Translations under genes and position numbers: made by a program
Part shown: one piece after another, positions 55,170 through 64,000 of the stretch
How the letters are laid out: every line of letters starts with the position of its first letter
Numbering within the stretch: position 1 is the first letter of the stretch
Notes under the pieces: generated by a model
The model's database searches: none
Seen by the model: the letters and a program-made list of their open reading frames with translations, nothing else
What the model was told of the DNA's origin: nothing
Source: Liriodendron chinense
Taxonomy: Eukaryota > Streptophyta > Magnoliopsida > Magnoliales > Magnoliaceae
Assembly (NCBI GenBank): GCA_003013855.2
Contig: PVNU02002353.1
Span: 806,001-870,000 of the forward strand
Reading direction: 5' to 3'
Length of the DNA: 64,000 nt

Positions 55170-55844
55170 TGTTAGAGAGCCTTCAAACAGTGCACGGTTT
55201 GGGTGCTCATATCGGTCGGGCGACTGGTCTGCTCGTTATGGCCCAAATGCACAGAAGGTGCTATACTATTTTCTCTCACCCTAGACCGGTCGGCTAACTG
55301 GTCTGCAAGGGGGCTCAAATCAGTCGAGCGACAGGTTTGAGGTAAAGTAGATGTGCAGAATTTGGGTGTTTTTTGTTTTTCCTCTGGATTGTTTTGCGCC
55401 ACGTGCAACCGGTCTGCCAACCGGTCCTGCGTAATGGCGGTGTTGTGCATGGTTACGCAATTTTGCATAACATGTTTCTAATTTCGGGTTGCTTGCTATA
55501 TATAGGCATGAATTCGGGATTATGAGTAATCCTAAGGTGTCCAAGGTTTTCTAATTACATTAGGAAGAGGGGAGAATGTTTTGAGAAAAAGAGCTTGGGT
55601 TTTCTCGGTGTTTTTCCTTGCTTGTGGGCTGTTAATCTCTATAATCTTCTGGAATCACAGTGGATCACTTAATTTGTGCTGTAGTTTTTTATCCGTTGAG
55701 AGATTTTTTCATGTAAAATTGGATTATCTCTTTTGGTTGAATGCTTGTGTGGTGTGATTACATTGTGTTTCATTTTTTATCATATATTCTGCTGTGTGTG
55801 TTGTTCGACTTTTGCTTCCACTGCCGGCGTTCTTATTCCCAACA
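55170..55844 (+). repeat. copia 4 5' LTR
   Basis: TGTTAGAGAGCC...TTCCCAACA, 675 bp. It holds several GACCGGTC/ACCGGTCG-type inverted motifs (55220-55430) and TATATATAGGCATG (TATA-like, 55497-55510). It has no GA microsatellite, unlike the 3' LTR. Confidence 0.88.
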
Positions 55845-55900
55845 AGTGGTATCAGAGTTAAAGTTAGGGTGGAGTAGAATTCGGATCTGAGACGAGGAGA

Positions 55901-56520
55901 TGGGATCAAACACAATGTTCGATGTAGAGAAGTTCTCCGGCAAAAATAACTTCGAACTATGAAAGGTGAATGTTGAATCCGTCCTAGTTCAGCAAGGGCT
56001 TGATGAAGCTCTTGGAAAGTGACTTGAGGCTATGAAAGAGAATGAGTGGACGAAGCTCAAGAAGAAAGCTAGAACCTTGATCATGTTAAGCCTTACAAAT
56101 GATGTCCTCTATCACGTCATGAAGGAGAAGACAACTGCTGATACAATGGCGAAGTTAGAGAGGTCTATATCAAGAAATCTCTAGAGAATCGCATGTATCT
56201 GTTGATGCAGTTGTTTACCTTGAGGATCGCAAAGGGGACGGATGTGGAGAACCACTTAAGCATATTCAATCGGTTGGTTTGCAAGTTAGTGGAGATAGAT
56301 GAGCCGATGAAGGATGAATATCAAGCATACATCCTGTTGAATTCTCTTTCAGATTTATATGAGTCATTTAAAGACACTGTGTGCACAGGGAGTGAGACAA
56401 TTATCTCAACCTTCCGGTCGAAGGCGATGAGAAAGAAAAGCAGTGACATGGGTTCTCGTTATTCCTCAGAGGCATTAATTATGACGGAAATTTTTTTGAG
56501 TATAGTGGAGATGATATTCT
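55901..56520 (+). pseudogene. copia 4 gag capsid region, broken
   Basis: Starts MGSNTMFDVEKFSGKNNFEL at 55901, followed by TGA in place of the conserved tryptophan, and a second stop in GK-stop-LEAM. 56193-56522 is open for 109 codons: MYLLMQLFTLRIAKGTDVEN, HLSIFNRLVCKLVEIDEPMK, ILLNSLSDLYESFKDTVCTG, a typical UBN2 gag. Not translatable as one protein. Confidence 0.85.
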
Positions 56521-56560
56521 AAATTGGGATCTAAGGCCAAGGGCAAAAGGGAAAGCTAAA

Positions 56561-57073
56561 GTGAAGTGTTGGAGTTGTGGTCAAGAAGGCCACATGAGAG
56601 GAAATTGTCAAAATCTCAAATTGAAGCAAGGGATGTATGAAAATTCTTCTGGAGAGGGAGCTAATACTGTAGAAAATGGTGGCGATCTTTGTGAGGTTTT
56701 GACTGTATCTGGCAAGAGATCTCATGGTAAAGAGTGGATCCTAGATTCAAGGGCTTCATGTCACGTTTGTCCTGACTGGAGTTCATTCACGACATACAGG
56801 GAGTATGGAGGTGAAACGGTGTTTGTGGGCGATGGTTATGCTCATAAGGTGGTGGGTATTGGTACAGTGCACATCAGGATGTTCGATGGGATCGAACGAG
56901 TCCAAGAAGATGTGAAGCATCTCCCCAAAATGAAGATGAATGTGATTTCTCTTGGTGCACTCAAGGCGAAAGGGTGCGTGTTCATCAGCCGCGATCGTTG
57001 TTGTAAAGAAGTGATGAAGGGGGCACTCGTGTATGAAGGCAAGGAGGTGTGGACATCTTTACACGTTAATTGA
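56561..57073 (+). pseudogene. copia 4 zinc knuckle and protease, 170-codon open fragment
   Basis: KCWSCGQEGHMRGNC is a complete CCHC knuckle (C-x2-C-x4-H-x4-C, residues 2-15). Further on, WILDSRASCHVCPDWSS is retropepsin with DSGA changed to DSRA, which should inactivate it. Then GETVFVGDGYAHKVVGIGTV, LPKMKMNVISLGALKAKGCV and KGALVYEGKEVWTSLHVN. The frame ends at the point where pre-integrase begins. It is the longest open frame of the pol-less pair. Confidence 0.85.
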
Positions 57074-57285
57074 GAGCACAATTCACTGTGGAGCTGCGGG
57101 ATCAGCAACGAGATCGACGGTTGCTTGTATGTGGCAAGTGCCCAAGGGCCACATGAGAAGAGTGAAAAAGGCGTGAAAGTGTAATGTTATGATTGATGGA
57201 GGCATAAGATGCGGTAGAGTTATGATGATGATGAAATGACGAAGCAAGGATGGTTTGATTCAATGTTTGAAGCCTCATTAAAGAT

Positions 57286-57684
57286 TGTTGGAGAGCCTTC
57301 AAACGGTATATGGTTTGGGTGCTCATACCGGTTGGGCAACCGGTCTGTTCATTATGGCCCAGATGCACAGAAGGCGCTGAACTGTTTTTTCTCATCCTAG
57401 ACCGGTCAGTCGACTGGTCTATAAGGGGCTCAGACCGGTCGGGTGATAGGTCTGAGGTGAGGCAGATGTGCAGAATCTGGGTGTTTTTTCTGGACTGTTT
57501 TGCGCCATGTGCGACGGGTCTACCGACCGATCGTGTGCAATGGTGGTGTTGTGCATGGTTACGCAGTTTTGCATAACATGTTTCTAATTCCAGGTTGCTT
57601 GTTATATATATGGCATGAATTCGGAATTAGTATTAATCCTAAGGTGTCTAAGGTTTCCTAATTACATTAGGAAGAGGAGAGTGT

Positions 57685-57733
<49 letters not shown>

Positions 57734-57974
57734 GTTTTCTTTGTGTTTTCCTTGCTTGTGGGTTGTCAATCTCTGTAATCTTCTGGAATCATAGTGGATC
57801 ATTTTATGCTGTGGTTTTTTATCCGTTGAGAGGTTTTTCCACGTAAAATCGGATCGTCTCTTGTGGTGGAATGCTTTTGTGGTGTGATTGCATTATGTTT
57901 CTCGTTTGATCGTATATTTTACTATGTGTGTTGTTCATCTTTCGCTTCCACTGCCGGTGTCCCTATTCCCAATA
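57286..57974 (+). repeat. copia 4 3' LTR
   Basis: TGTTGGAGAGCC...TTCCCAATA, 689 bp. A GA microsatellite (57688-57728) sits where the 5' LTR has only AGGGGAGAATGTTTTGAGAA. Otherwise the two LTRs align along their length with scattered differences. Confidence 0.88.
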
Positions 57975-57979
57975 GTTTT

Positions 57980-58572
57980 TCACTCTTCCACAATCCATGA
58001 TGATTAGCATTTGAATATTTTTTTGAAAAACTTTGAAATAATCCCACTGAAATAGTTGCTCATCCAAGCACAAGCATACCTGCTAATATCGTGTGCATGG
58101 GAGTGGTTTGAGCAGCCCCACTATTTGGATCTTTTGATAAAATAATAATAAAAAAAATTGAAGCAATTTCATTCCTTACTGGGGCTGCAGTATTTACAAC
58201 CTTCCCCTTATTTTGTACGCTTTTGGACAACTGATCAGGAGTGTGGCGGCCTGACTTTTAAGGATGTATATATGATGAAAATAGCTTGTCCCATCTGTAG
58301 GAAATCTTGGATCTCGCACAAATGTGCGATGTTGCTTTGTGTTCTCATGTGTGGATGAGACCTACTATGCGTAGACAAACATAGAAAAATTTCTTACGGC
58401 TGTTGATAAGGGCGTGTTTGGCCATGCTTAAAAAAAAAAAAGAATTTTTTTTTTTTCTTTTTGATAGGGGCTTCTTAGGGGCTGTTGAGCGTTGACAAGG
58501 GCCTCTTATTCACTTAATCAATATAAAAAAAAAAAAAAATTCCAAATTTGTACTTTATTCATGAGTACCTAG
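57980..58572. other. gene-free stretch with A/T runs
   Basis: Contains (A)n/(T)n at 58430-58460 and 58526-58540. GGGCGTGTTTGGCCATGC at 58412 resembles a Tourist-type end, but no partner was found. A 66-codon plus-strand ORF (58158-58358) has no supporting feature. Confidence 0.45.
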
Positions 58573-58850
58573 CTAGCCAATAGCCACTTCGGCTTCTACA
58601 AACCTAGTAAAAGCACTAGTAAAACCAAGGATGCTCTCTTGTTGAAAGGAACGTATATCAATTCCACACGTTAATAGAGCGATACACCTCCACGCATGTG
58701 GTGCCTGGCCACCCATTTTTTACAGCCGCTTCTGCTTTTCCAAACTTGGAAAAAGCACTATTAAAATAAAAGATCGCTCTCATGTTGGAAGGTATATCAA
58801 TTGCACGTGTTAATAGATCCATACACCTCAACGCATGTGCCATCATGTCA
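58573..58850. repeat. tandem duplication of about 145 bp
   Basis: Two direct copies (about 58573-58720 and 58722-58850) share AAAGCACTA...TAAAA, GTATATCAATT, CACGTGTTAATAGA-like and ATACACCTC-ACGCATGTG-type blocks. They are moderately diverged. No ORF crosses them. Confidence 0.65.
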
Positions 58851-59255
58851 CGTAGATCCAGATCAAATCCATCCACTCGGTTGGTCCAACCATGTTTTCC
58901 TAAAATTAACTTGGTCAATTTTAAAGGTAGGCCCCAATATTAGAAACAAGTGATGGGTTAGAAGACTTGAGCCAAGTTTTTTACAGTTACTCATCTGTTT
59001 TACATACTGTGACCCACTTGACTAAGTCAATCAATCTGATTCTTGGGCTAGGGTATAGTACTACCTTTCTAATGGATGGACTTGATCTCCGACTTCCATG
59101 TCATTATGACAAACATGTGGCATGTACGTGAGTTGTATTGCACTCGTGTGTAGGCTTAGCAATTCTCTTCTTTAGAAGCCAAGCCAGACAATCCACTTTC
59201 CTATAACCATTGCCTATATAGAGTAGTCCATCATGATGACCATATGACATCTTAA
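58851..59255. other. array spacer left of gene copy 6
   Basis: 59070-59250 (ATGGATGGACTTGATCTCC, TATGACAAACATGTGGCATG, CATCATGATGACCATATGAC) matches 12465-12660 and 39845-40020. 58900-59060 is an inverted relative of the foldback part at 31180-31300. No gene is seen. Confidence 0.55.
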
Positions 59256-59960
59256 TATTGATGCAGAGCCGATCGCTAATGCATATATGATAAAGATGGA
59301 CTACAAAAACGATTTGGACCATCAAAACCTTAAATCGGTCGTATTTCGCAAAATCGGAATGAGTTTTCAACATATAATATATGATTTTAGAGCTGGAAAA
59401 GCTGCTTAAGCCAACTAACCCGCTATGCCGGGATTCCCATGCCAAATATGCGAGATTCCATCAGATCAATGGTCGAAAGTCTAATTTATTTTTATTTTTA
59501 TTATAAATAGTAAATTTTAGTTTGAGTATAACTTTTAATCCTTTGAGTAATAGAAGTTTTTCCCAACATAAAAAGGGCTTATAGTTTGAGTATAACTTTT
59601 GATCCTTTGAGTTATAGAAGTTTTTCCCAACATGAAAAGGGCTTAGACAAGTTAGTAGAATAATGTAGTTGGGCTGAATTGGACACTTATTAGTTTTGGC
59701 TAAAAACCACAAAGTTTAGTACAAATAGAGGTCGTCTAAGTTACATTTTTACGGAGTTTGAGTTGGAGTACAAGTCTAAAACTCCGTTCTATGTTTGAGT
59801 TCTTTATTTAAATAGTTGTAATTTCGTTTTTATAAATCAATCAATTTACTTTGAATTGCTTAAGAATTATTCCTGTTTTTTATTATTTCCCTTGTGGATT
59901 TGAGGAAGCCCGGTTGAGGAGTCCCAAAAGCCTTATGGATTCAAGGTACTTATCCCATGA
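59256..59960 (+). repeat. LTR-like fragment, plus orientation
   Basis: Comparison with units 2 and 4 shows extra sequence between CATATGACATC and CATTCATCCATTTCACCAT. The block resembles an LTR: ACTATA...TATAAATAGTAAAT in the middle, two direct 56-bp copies of AGTTTGAGTATAACTTTT...CCCAACAT (59520-59640), and a U5-like end with TTCCCTTGTGGATTTGAGGA and CCTTATGGATTCAAGGTACT. Related to 24483-24955. Exact ends and target duplication are unresolved. Confidence 0.6.
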
Positions 59961-61374
59961 GGAATACGGTAATCATCATAACCACATCTATGCCGGTGTC
60001 AACTATATACATTCATCCATTTCACCATATTAAGGTATGACTCCAAAAATGAGATGGTAAATCAAAGACTTCAATGGGCCCCAATGGAAGAAATGGTGGG
60101 GATTCAACATTCACTATTAAGACCTTCCTGGAATTTAGTTTTTTCTATGCCTAGTTATAAAAGACACTTTTTCACATAAGAAATTCTCAAAAAATAATTC
60201 CAAAGAACTATTTCTAAAGAATTAATTTGTAGTTACTAGAATCAATGCCAATTAGCCCTAAGCGAGAAGAGAATGGAAAATGAAGCATTTTTCTCACGTT
60301 GGGCAACTTTTTTCTTATGATGGGATGTTTAATGCTTAGTTCATCATCATCAACATCATCATCTAAGCCTTCTCCCAATTAATTAGGGGTGGGTTGCATG
60401 AATCTTATTTTGCATGTCATCTTGTTTGAATTCATGATAAAAGTTACAGCTTAAGTTTAATGTCGGCTGCCAACTTGACATGACCGTTTTCCTTTATCCG
60501 AGTTGGGGACCACCAATGAGAGCCCAAAATTCCCACAAGGGTTATTACAGTCCAAGTGTTATCTAATAGTCTATTACATAATTACTTGATTACAATCAAT
60601 GAGTTACTTTATACTAAGTTAGTAGAGATAAAATGGATTCTGATAGTGATAATTACCCTATTTTATATTCAATTACACACACACACACACAAAAAAAAAA
60701 CAATTACACTATGATCACAAGATACAAAGTGATCATGGTCTCATAATTGACAGATCTCCACCTGCAATTCAAACAAGCCTTATACAAAGGGAGCCTATGT
60801 TTCAATAAGGTTCTTGGAGAGCATCATTACATAGTTATTACTTTTTCTTTCTTTTTTCCCACTCAAGAGAGCCTTATAGTCCGCTGCGGCCATATACTTT
60901 TACTTTTTCTACATATTTTTTCACAATTGTGACCTATTGATAAAATTTTAAAAAGAAAAGGCATCTTAGGCAATAATCGCGTACAAATTCATTGAGATTC
61001 TCCAAGTCTGTTAATTTGAGAAAGGTGAGATTTTTATGGTTTTCAATTTTGTTTTGGATTTCAAGTAAAAATGGTAAAATTTGAGGAGAGCTCTAGATTA
61101 GGAAGGTCTGCTTTCATCTCTTCAATAACTGATAATTTCATGTAAATATATATGGAATATTGAAAGCAAAGGAGACATATATAAACAACTCTTAAAAATA
61201 TACATATATCTAACAATAATAACCAGGTTAAAAAAAAAAAAAAAAAAACAGATAGGAAAATCTAATAATAATGACCACGGTGGAGGAGAAAAAATAAATA
61301 AAAAGACCATGTCACACATGACCAATCCTTGTTAGGTAATTGGTATAATGTAGTCTAATTACAGCATAAGAATT
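59961..61374. other. spacer and 3' flank of gene copy 6
   Basis: 60010-60110 continues the unit spacer. 60680-60700 is a CA/A microsatellite. From about 60950 the conserved 3' flank of the array gene is present (CAATAATCGCGTACAAATTC, GGAAGGTCTGCTTTCATCTC). An A run lies at 61230-61247. Nothing else is seen. Confidence 0.55.
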
Positions 61375-61629
61375 TCATCTTGGCTTCGGACGAACAGGTT
61401 CTTTGCCTCCCTCACGTGGTCCAACAGCTCTCGATTGCTGTGTAACCCTAGTCGTCGCTTTGCTTTCAGAGCTAGACTGGACACTGAATGTTTGTTCACC
61501 TCCATCGCCCAAACTAATGGAGTTTTCTTTGCCAGCGAATCTTAACACCACGCCAAGAACCATATTGTGCACTTTGGAGTATGCTGCTACCGATGTCTCC
61601 CTTAGATGGCTAACCACCGCACTAGCCAT
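61375..61629 (-). CDS. array gene copy 6: unrecognised 84-residue protein
   Basis: The shortest copy: MASAVVSHLRETSVAAYSKV, then ENSISLGDGGEQTFSVQSS and GGKEPVRPKPR. Relative to copy 3 it lacks 15 bp in one block (around 61430) and 3 bp elsewhere, both in frame. The frame extends seven codons upstream, across the 3' splice site (AG at 61637-61636), so the ATG at 61629 is used. The intron would be 62112-61636, about 477 nt. Function is unknown. Confidence 0.56.
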   Translation of the reverse strand: MASAVVSHLRETSVAAYSKVHNMVLGVVLRFAGKENSISLGDGGEQTFSVQSSSESKATTRVTQQSRAVGPREGGKEPVRPKPR

Positions 61630-62110
61630 TGACCTCTGCATTACAAGCACCCACTTTAGAACAACAAAAAACAGGAAAAAAAATATGTTGGTATATCATG
61701 CAAATTCATAAAATAGTGGCAACTAAGATAGCCAAAATCAAAGCTATTGGCCATGCATCAGTCTGATTTGCCATATTGATGTTCATGGGAACATCGGACA
61801 ACTACTCACAGTACCGGTAAGGTTCTCAATGTGCAAGGCTTGGAGAAATAAATGGGCTTGCAAACAGATGATTGGGCCAAAAGAATGGTTTACATTCAGT
61901 GATCCAGCTCCATTGAATGGATGTTGGTAATTATCTAATCGGTGAGATTATGTGACATGGCCCATCAACGAAAACCTTCCATTTCTTAATCTTGGACTTC
62001 ATCTGGTTTAACCTTGTATCATTTCCAATGCTTGCATGTGATTCTACCCCAAAAACAATCTTAAAAGATTACAAGATGGTAGAAACTAGAAAATGAAAAA
62101 TCTGAGAATT

Positions 62111-62221
62111 ACCTTATTAATTAAGGAATGAGATTGAAAAAGAAAACGGTGAGATCCCAATGAAGAAGAACTGACTCAAATGCCTGCAATGGAGAAGTTT
62201 GAGAAATGCTCTTCTTATATA
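62111..62221 (-). promoter_or_regulatory. gene copy 6 TATA box, leader exon and 5' splice site
   Basis: TATATAAG at 62221-62214 (minus strand), 30 bp before CATTGCAGGC. The leader ends in TAATAAG followed by GTAATTCTC (GT at 62112-62111), with a small TTAA expansion before it. The TA-rich tract upstream is 62250-62310. Confidence 0.5.
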
Positions 62222-62939
62222 GATATTCCAAACTACAACTTGGGTAATACAATATATTTTAATATTTTAATATAATACAATATGGTATATATAATCTAAT
62301 ATAGTGAAGTACAATGAGCCGTGCTAATCCTACACGCGTGGACCACAGTTTGCAAACCAATGCACGGCTCTTGAAAACTTGACGGAAATTTTCTAACCAA
62401 TCCACATGTTTCCAATATTTAGACTCATATGATGAGTGTATCAGATTTCCTACATGCTGTATTGGATCTCACACCCATGTGCCTTGATGTTGCATGCATG
62501 CCTTGGATGTTACGTGGGCCCCCATCCAATGCCTTGATGAGTGCAGATGCATTGGATCTCAACCCGTGAATATCCAAACCATTGAGATGATGCTACACCA
62601 TGCATGGCCCACGCACCAAAAACTTCATATATTGGAAAATTGTAGCCATTTAATCGTCAACCTTTTTTCAGTGTCTCACCATTTAAGTATCAACAATTTT
62701 ATATTCTTAACCATGCTTGAGTCTGATTGAAGATTAGGATTTTCCAATCAATGAATGGAAGACCTTGGCAATGCACGAACCTTTTAGATGGGGCCCATCA
62801 AATCAACGGTTAACTTTGGATCAACGGATCATGGGCCTACTTACACAACCGGAAGCCTAAGCCCTTAAAACTCCTCCGGCTGAGCATTCTGTGAATTCGG
62901 TCAAGTCATGCCAAGAGTGCATGACATAATCCAACATCA
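62222..62939. other. array spacer upstream of gene copy 6
   Basis: After the TA-rich tract, GCCGTGCTAATCCTACACGC (62317) opens the foldback, but about 140 bp of its left arm are deleted and it jumps to GGACCACAGTTTGC. Then GAAGATTAGGATTTTCCAAT, GGGGCCCATCAAATCAACGG and GTCATGCCAAGAGTGCATG match 42355-42530. No gene is seen. Confidence 0.6.
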
Positions 62940-62947
62940 GATATGTG

Positions 62948-63771
62948 TAGAGGTGGGCACAAACCAAGCCAGCTTGAAAGCTCGGCTTGAATTGGTTCGA
63001 AAAAGCTCGGCTTGGATTGGTTCGAATGGAAGTTCAAACCAAACCAAGCCTCCGAGTCAAGCTCGTTTGAAAAAACAAACCAAACTAAAACTAGGGTAGT
63101 TTTGGCTCGGCTCGGCTCGAAGCTCGATTTGATTCAGCTCGGTTTGATTTGGCTCCTAGATTATAAGCACACTGTTTCCTATGGTGTGATCCAGCTGAGC
63201 TTTGGATATGATTCCATTTTGGGATCATGTACTAAAATGATGTGTAAAATAGATGGATGACATGGATAATACATAATACATATACATGATGACATAGATA
63301 ATACATAATACATAATACATATACATGATGACATGGATAATACATAATACATATACATGAATGCACACTATTTCCTTGCACTTGTAAAATTGTGCTTGTG
63401 TACTTTTGTTTGGAAAATACTCTTACATGTCTATTTTGAAGGTGCACTCTTTTAGAGGATGTTAAACATCATAGAGTAAGATATGTTTGTACTTTTTTTT
63501 CTAACTTTTTAAATTCTTTTTTATTTAAGTGAATAAGGAAAAAAAGAGTCATTGTCTGTTTGAACTCGGCCCGGCCCGGTTCGAAATTTTCAACCAAGCC
63601 GATCCTGGCTCGAACCAGATTTTTCTGGAGCAAACCAAACTCGGGCCACATGGGTCGGCCCGAAACCCAAACCAAACTAATCCACAAACTGCGGTGGTCC
63701 AAAAACAAAACAAACCAAACCAAACCAAACTAGGGCTAACTCGGCTCGGCCCGGATCGTTGCCCACCTCTA
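62948..63771. mobile_element. hAT-type non-autonomous element with 8-bp target duplication
   Basis: The 824-bp element begins TAGAGGTGGGCA, ends TGCCCACCTCTA and is flanked by perfect GATATGTG repeats (62940-62947, 63772-63779). The empty site is in unit 4 (CAGATATCTGGTGG, about 42536). Termini and 8-bp duplication fit hAT. The interior has CCAAGC/GCTCGG-rich arms and a short tandem repeat of GATAATACATAATACATAT (63265-63358). Long ORFs on both strands in the arms reflect the base composition and show no transposase motif. Confidence 0.85.
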
Positions 63772-63779
63772 GATATGTG

Positions 63780-64000
63780 GCGAACCCCACTTTTTTTCTG
63801 AGTGCAAGAGTGCATAATGGCAATTCCGAAATTAAAGGTCTCAATGACGGTAGTTTTGGAATAATGATCGGTTTGTCAGATTAAATGGCCGAAACCATTC
63901 TGTGTTGGTCAGTCGTAGATAGCGGCAAGGTCAAACACTGAGACGGTTAAGGAGAATGAGGAAACAAACGATGACCGTGACTCGGTCTCTCTTAAGCTGA
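63780..64000. other. array spacer, cut by window end
   Basis: GGTAGTTTTGGAATAATGAT, GTTGGTCAGTCGTAGATAG and GACTCGGTCTCTCTTAAGCT match the spacer upstream of the other gene copies. The array therefore probably continues beyond base 64000. Confidence 0.65.

Larger units (their letters stand above)
55170..57974 (+). mobile_element. copia 4: complete but pol-less (TR-GAG-like) copia element
   Basis: A 2,805-bp element with 5' LTR 55170-55844, 3' LTR 57286-57974 and perfect 5-bp duplications GTTTT (55165-55169, 57975-57979). Primer-binding site TGGTATCAGAG (55847-55857). The internal region encodes gag, zinc knuckle, protease and a pre-integrase scrap, then 3' UTR; integrase, RT and RNase H are absent. 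The LTRs differ from those of copia 3 apart from short U5 blocks, yet the internal layout and switch point are the same. The last LTR base pair has changed from CA to TA. Confidence 0.92.

Noticed and set aside
63012..63815. Several ORFs of 80-90 codons on both strands near the right end
   Set aside because: They lie in the compositionally biased arms of the hAT-type element and show no transposase motif.

Overview
The window is nuclear DNA of a flowering plant. It has no bacterial-style gene packing, and it is filled with Ty1/copia and Ty3/gypsy LTR retrotransposons, an L1-type LINE, several MITE families, splice-type introns and GA/AT microsatellites. The very frequent foldback repeat built on 'GGGCCCACCATGATG...CACCGTCCATCCATTT' is, from memory, typical of magnoliid genomes (Lauraceae/Magnoliaceae). 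That placement is an inference and was not checked against a database. I recognise no known host gene.

The backbone is a degenerate tandem array. Six paralogous copies of one small, unrecognised two-exon gene lie on the minus strand, with coding exons at about 4.3, 13.6, 30.1, 40.9, 50.2 and 61.4 kb. Each copy has a TATA box, a short 5' leader exon, an intron of about 0.5 kb in the 5' UTR and one coding exon of 84-90 codons. The exon is intact in all six copies, and every length difference between them is a multiple of three. Copies 1, 2 and 4 form one subgroup and 3, 5 and 6 another. The copies share long flanking spacers. One orphan spacer (about 26.1-29.2 kb) has lost its gene.

The array was then reshaped. 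Bases 6,050-17,529 (block A) recur at 33,340-45,167 (block B), and 31,080-33,339 (block X) recurs at 45,168-47,425 (X'). The simplest history is a tandem duplication of about 27.3 kb (6,050-33,339), followed by loss of about 13.55 kb (the equivalents of 17,530-31,079) from the second copy.

Layout: 1-4,005 decayed copia 1 (its 5' end is outside the window); 4.0-6.0 kb gene 1 and its spacer with a Mutator-like MITE; 6.05-17.5 kb block A (decayed minus-strand gypsy, gene 2, start of copia 2); 16.2-20.7 kb copia 2; 20.7-25.25 kb LINE carrying a 1.9-kb solo-LTR-like insertion and a second LTR fragment; 25.3-29.3 kb repeats and the orphan spacer; 29.3-31.1 kb gene 3; 31.1-33.3 kb block X with truncated copia 3; 33.3-45.2 kb block B with gene 4; 45.2-49.25 kb X' with complete but pol-less copia 3; 49.3-55.2 kb gene 5 and its spacer; 55.17-57.97 kb complete but pol-less copia 4; 58-64 kb gene 6, an LTR fragment and a hAT-type element.

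All transposon coding regions carry stops or frameshifts and look dead. The paralogous spacers act as empty sites, so several insertions can be placed to the base with their target-site duplications. Coordinates and alignments were made by eye. No homology search, transcript data or divergence calculation was available.
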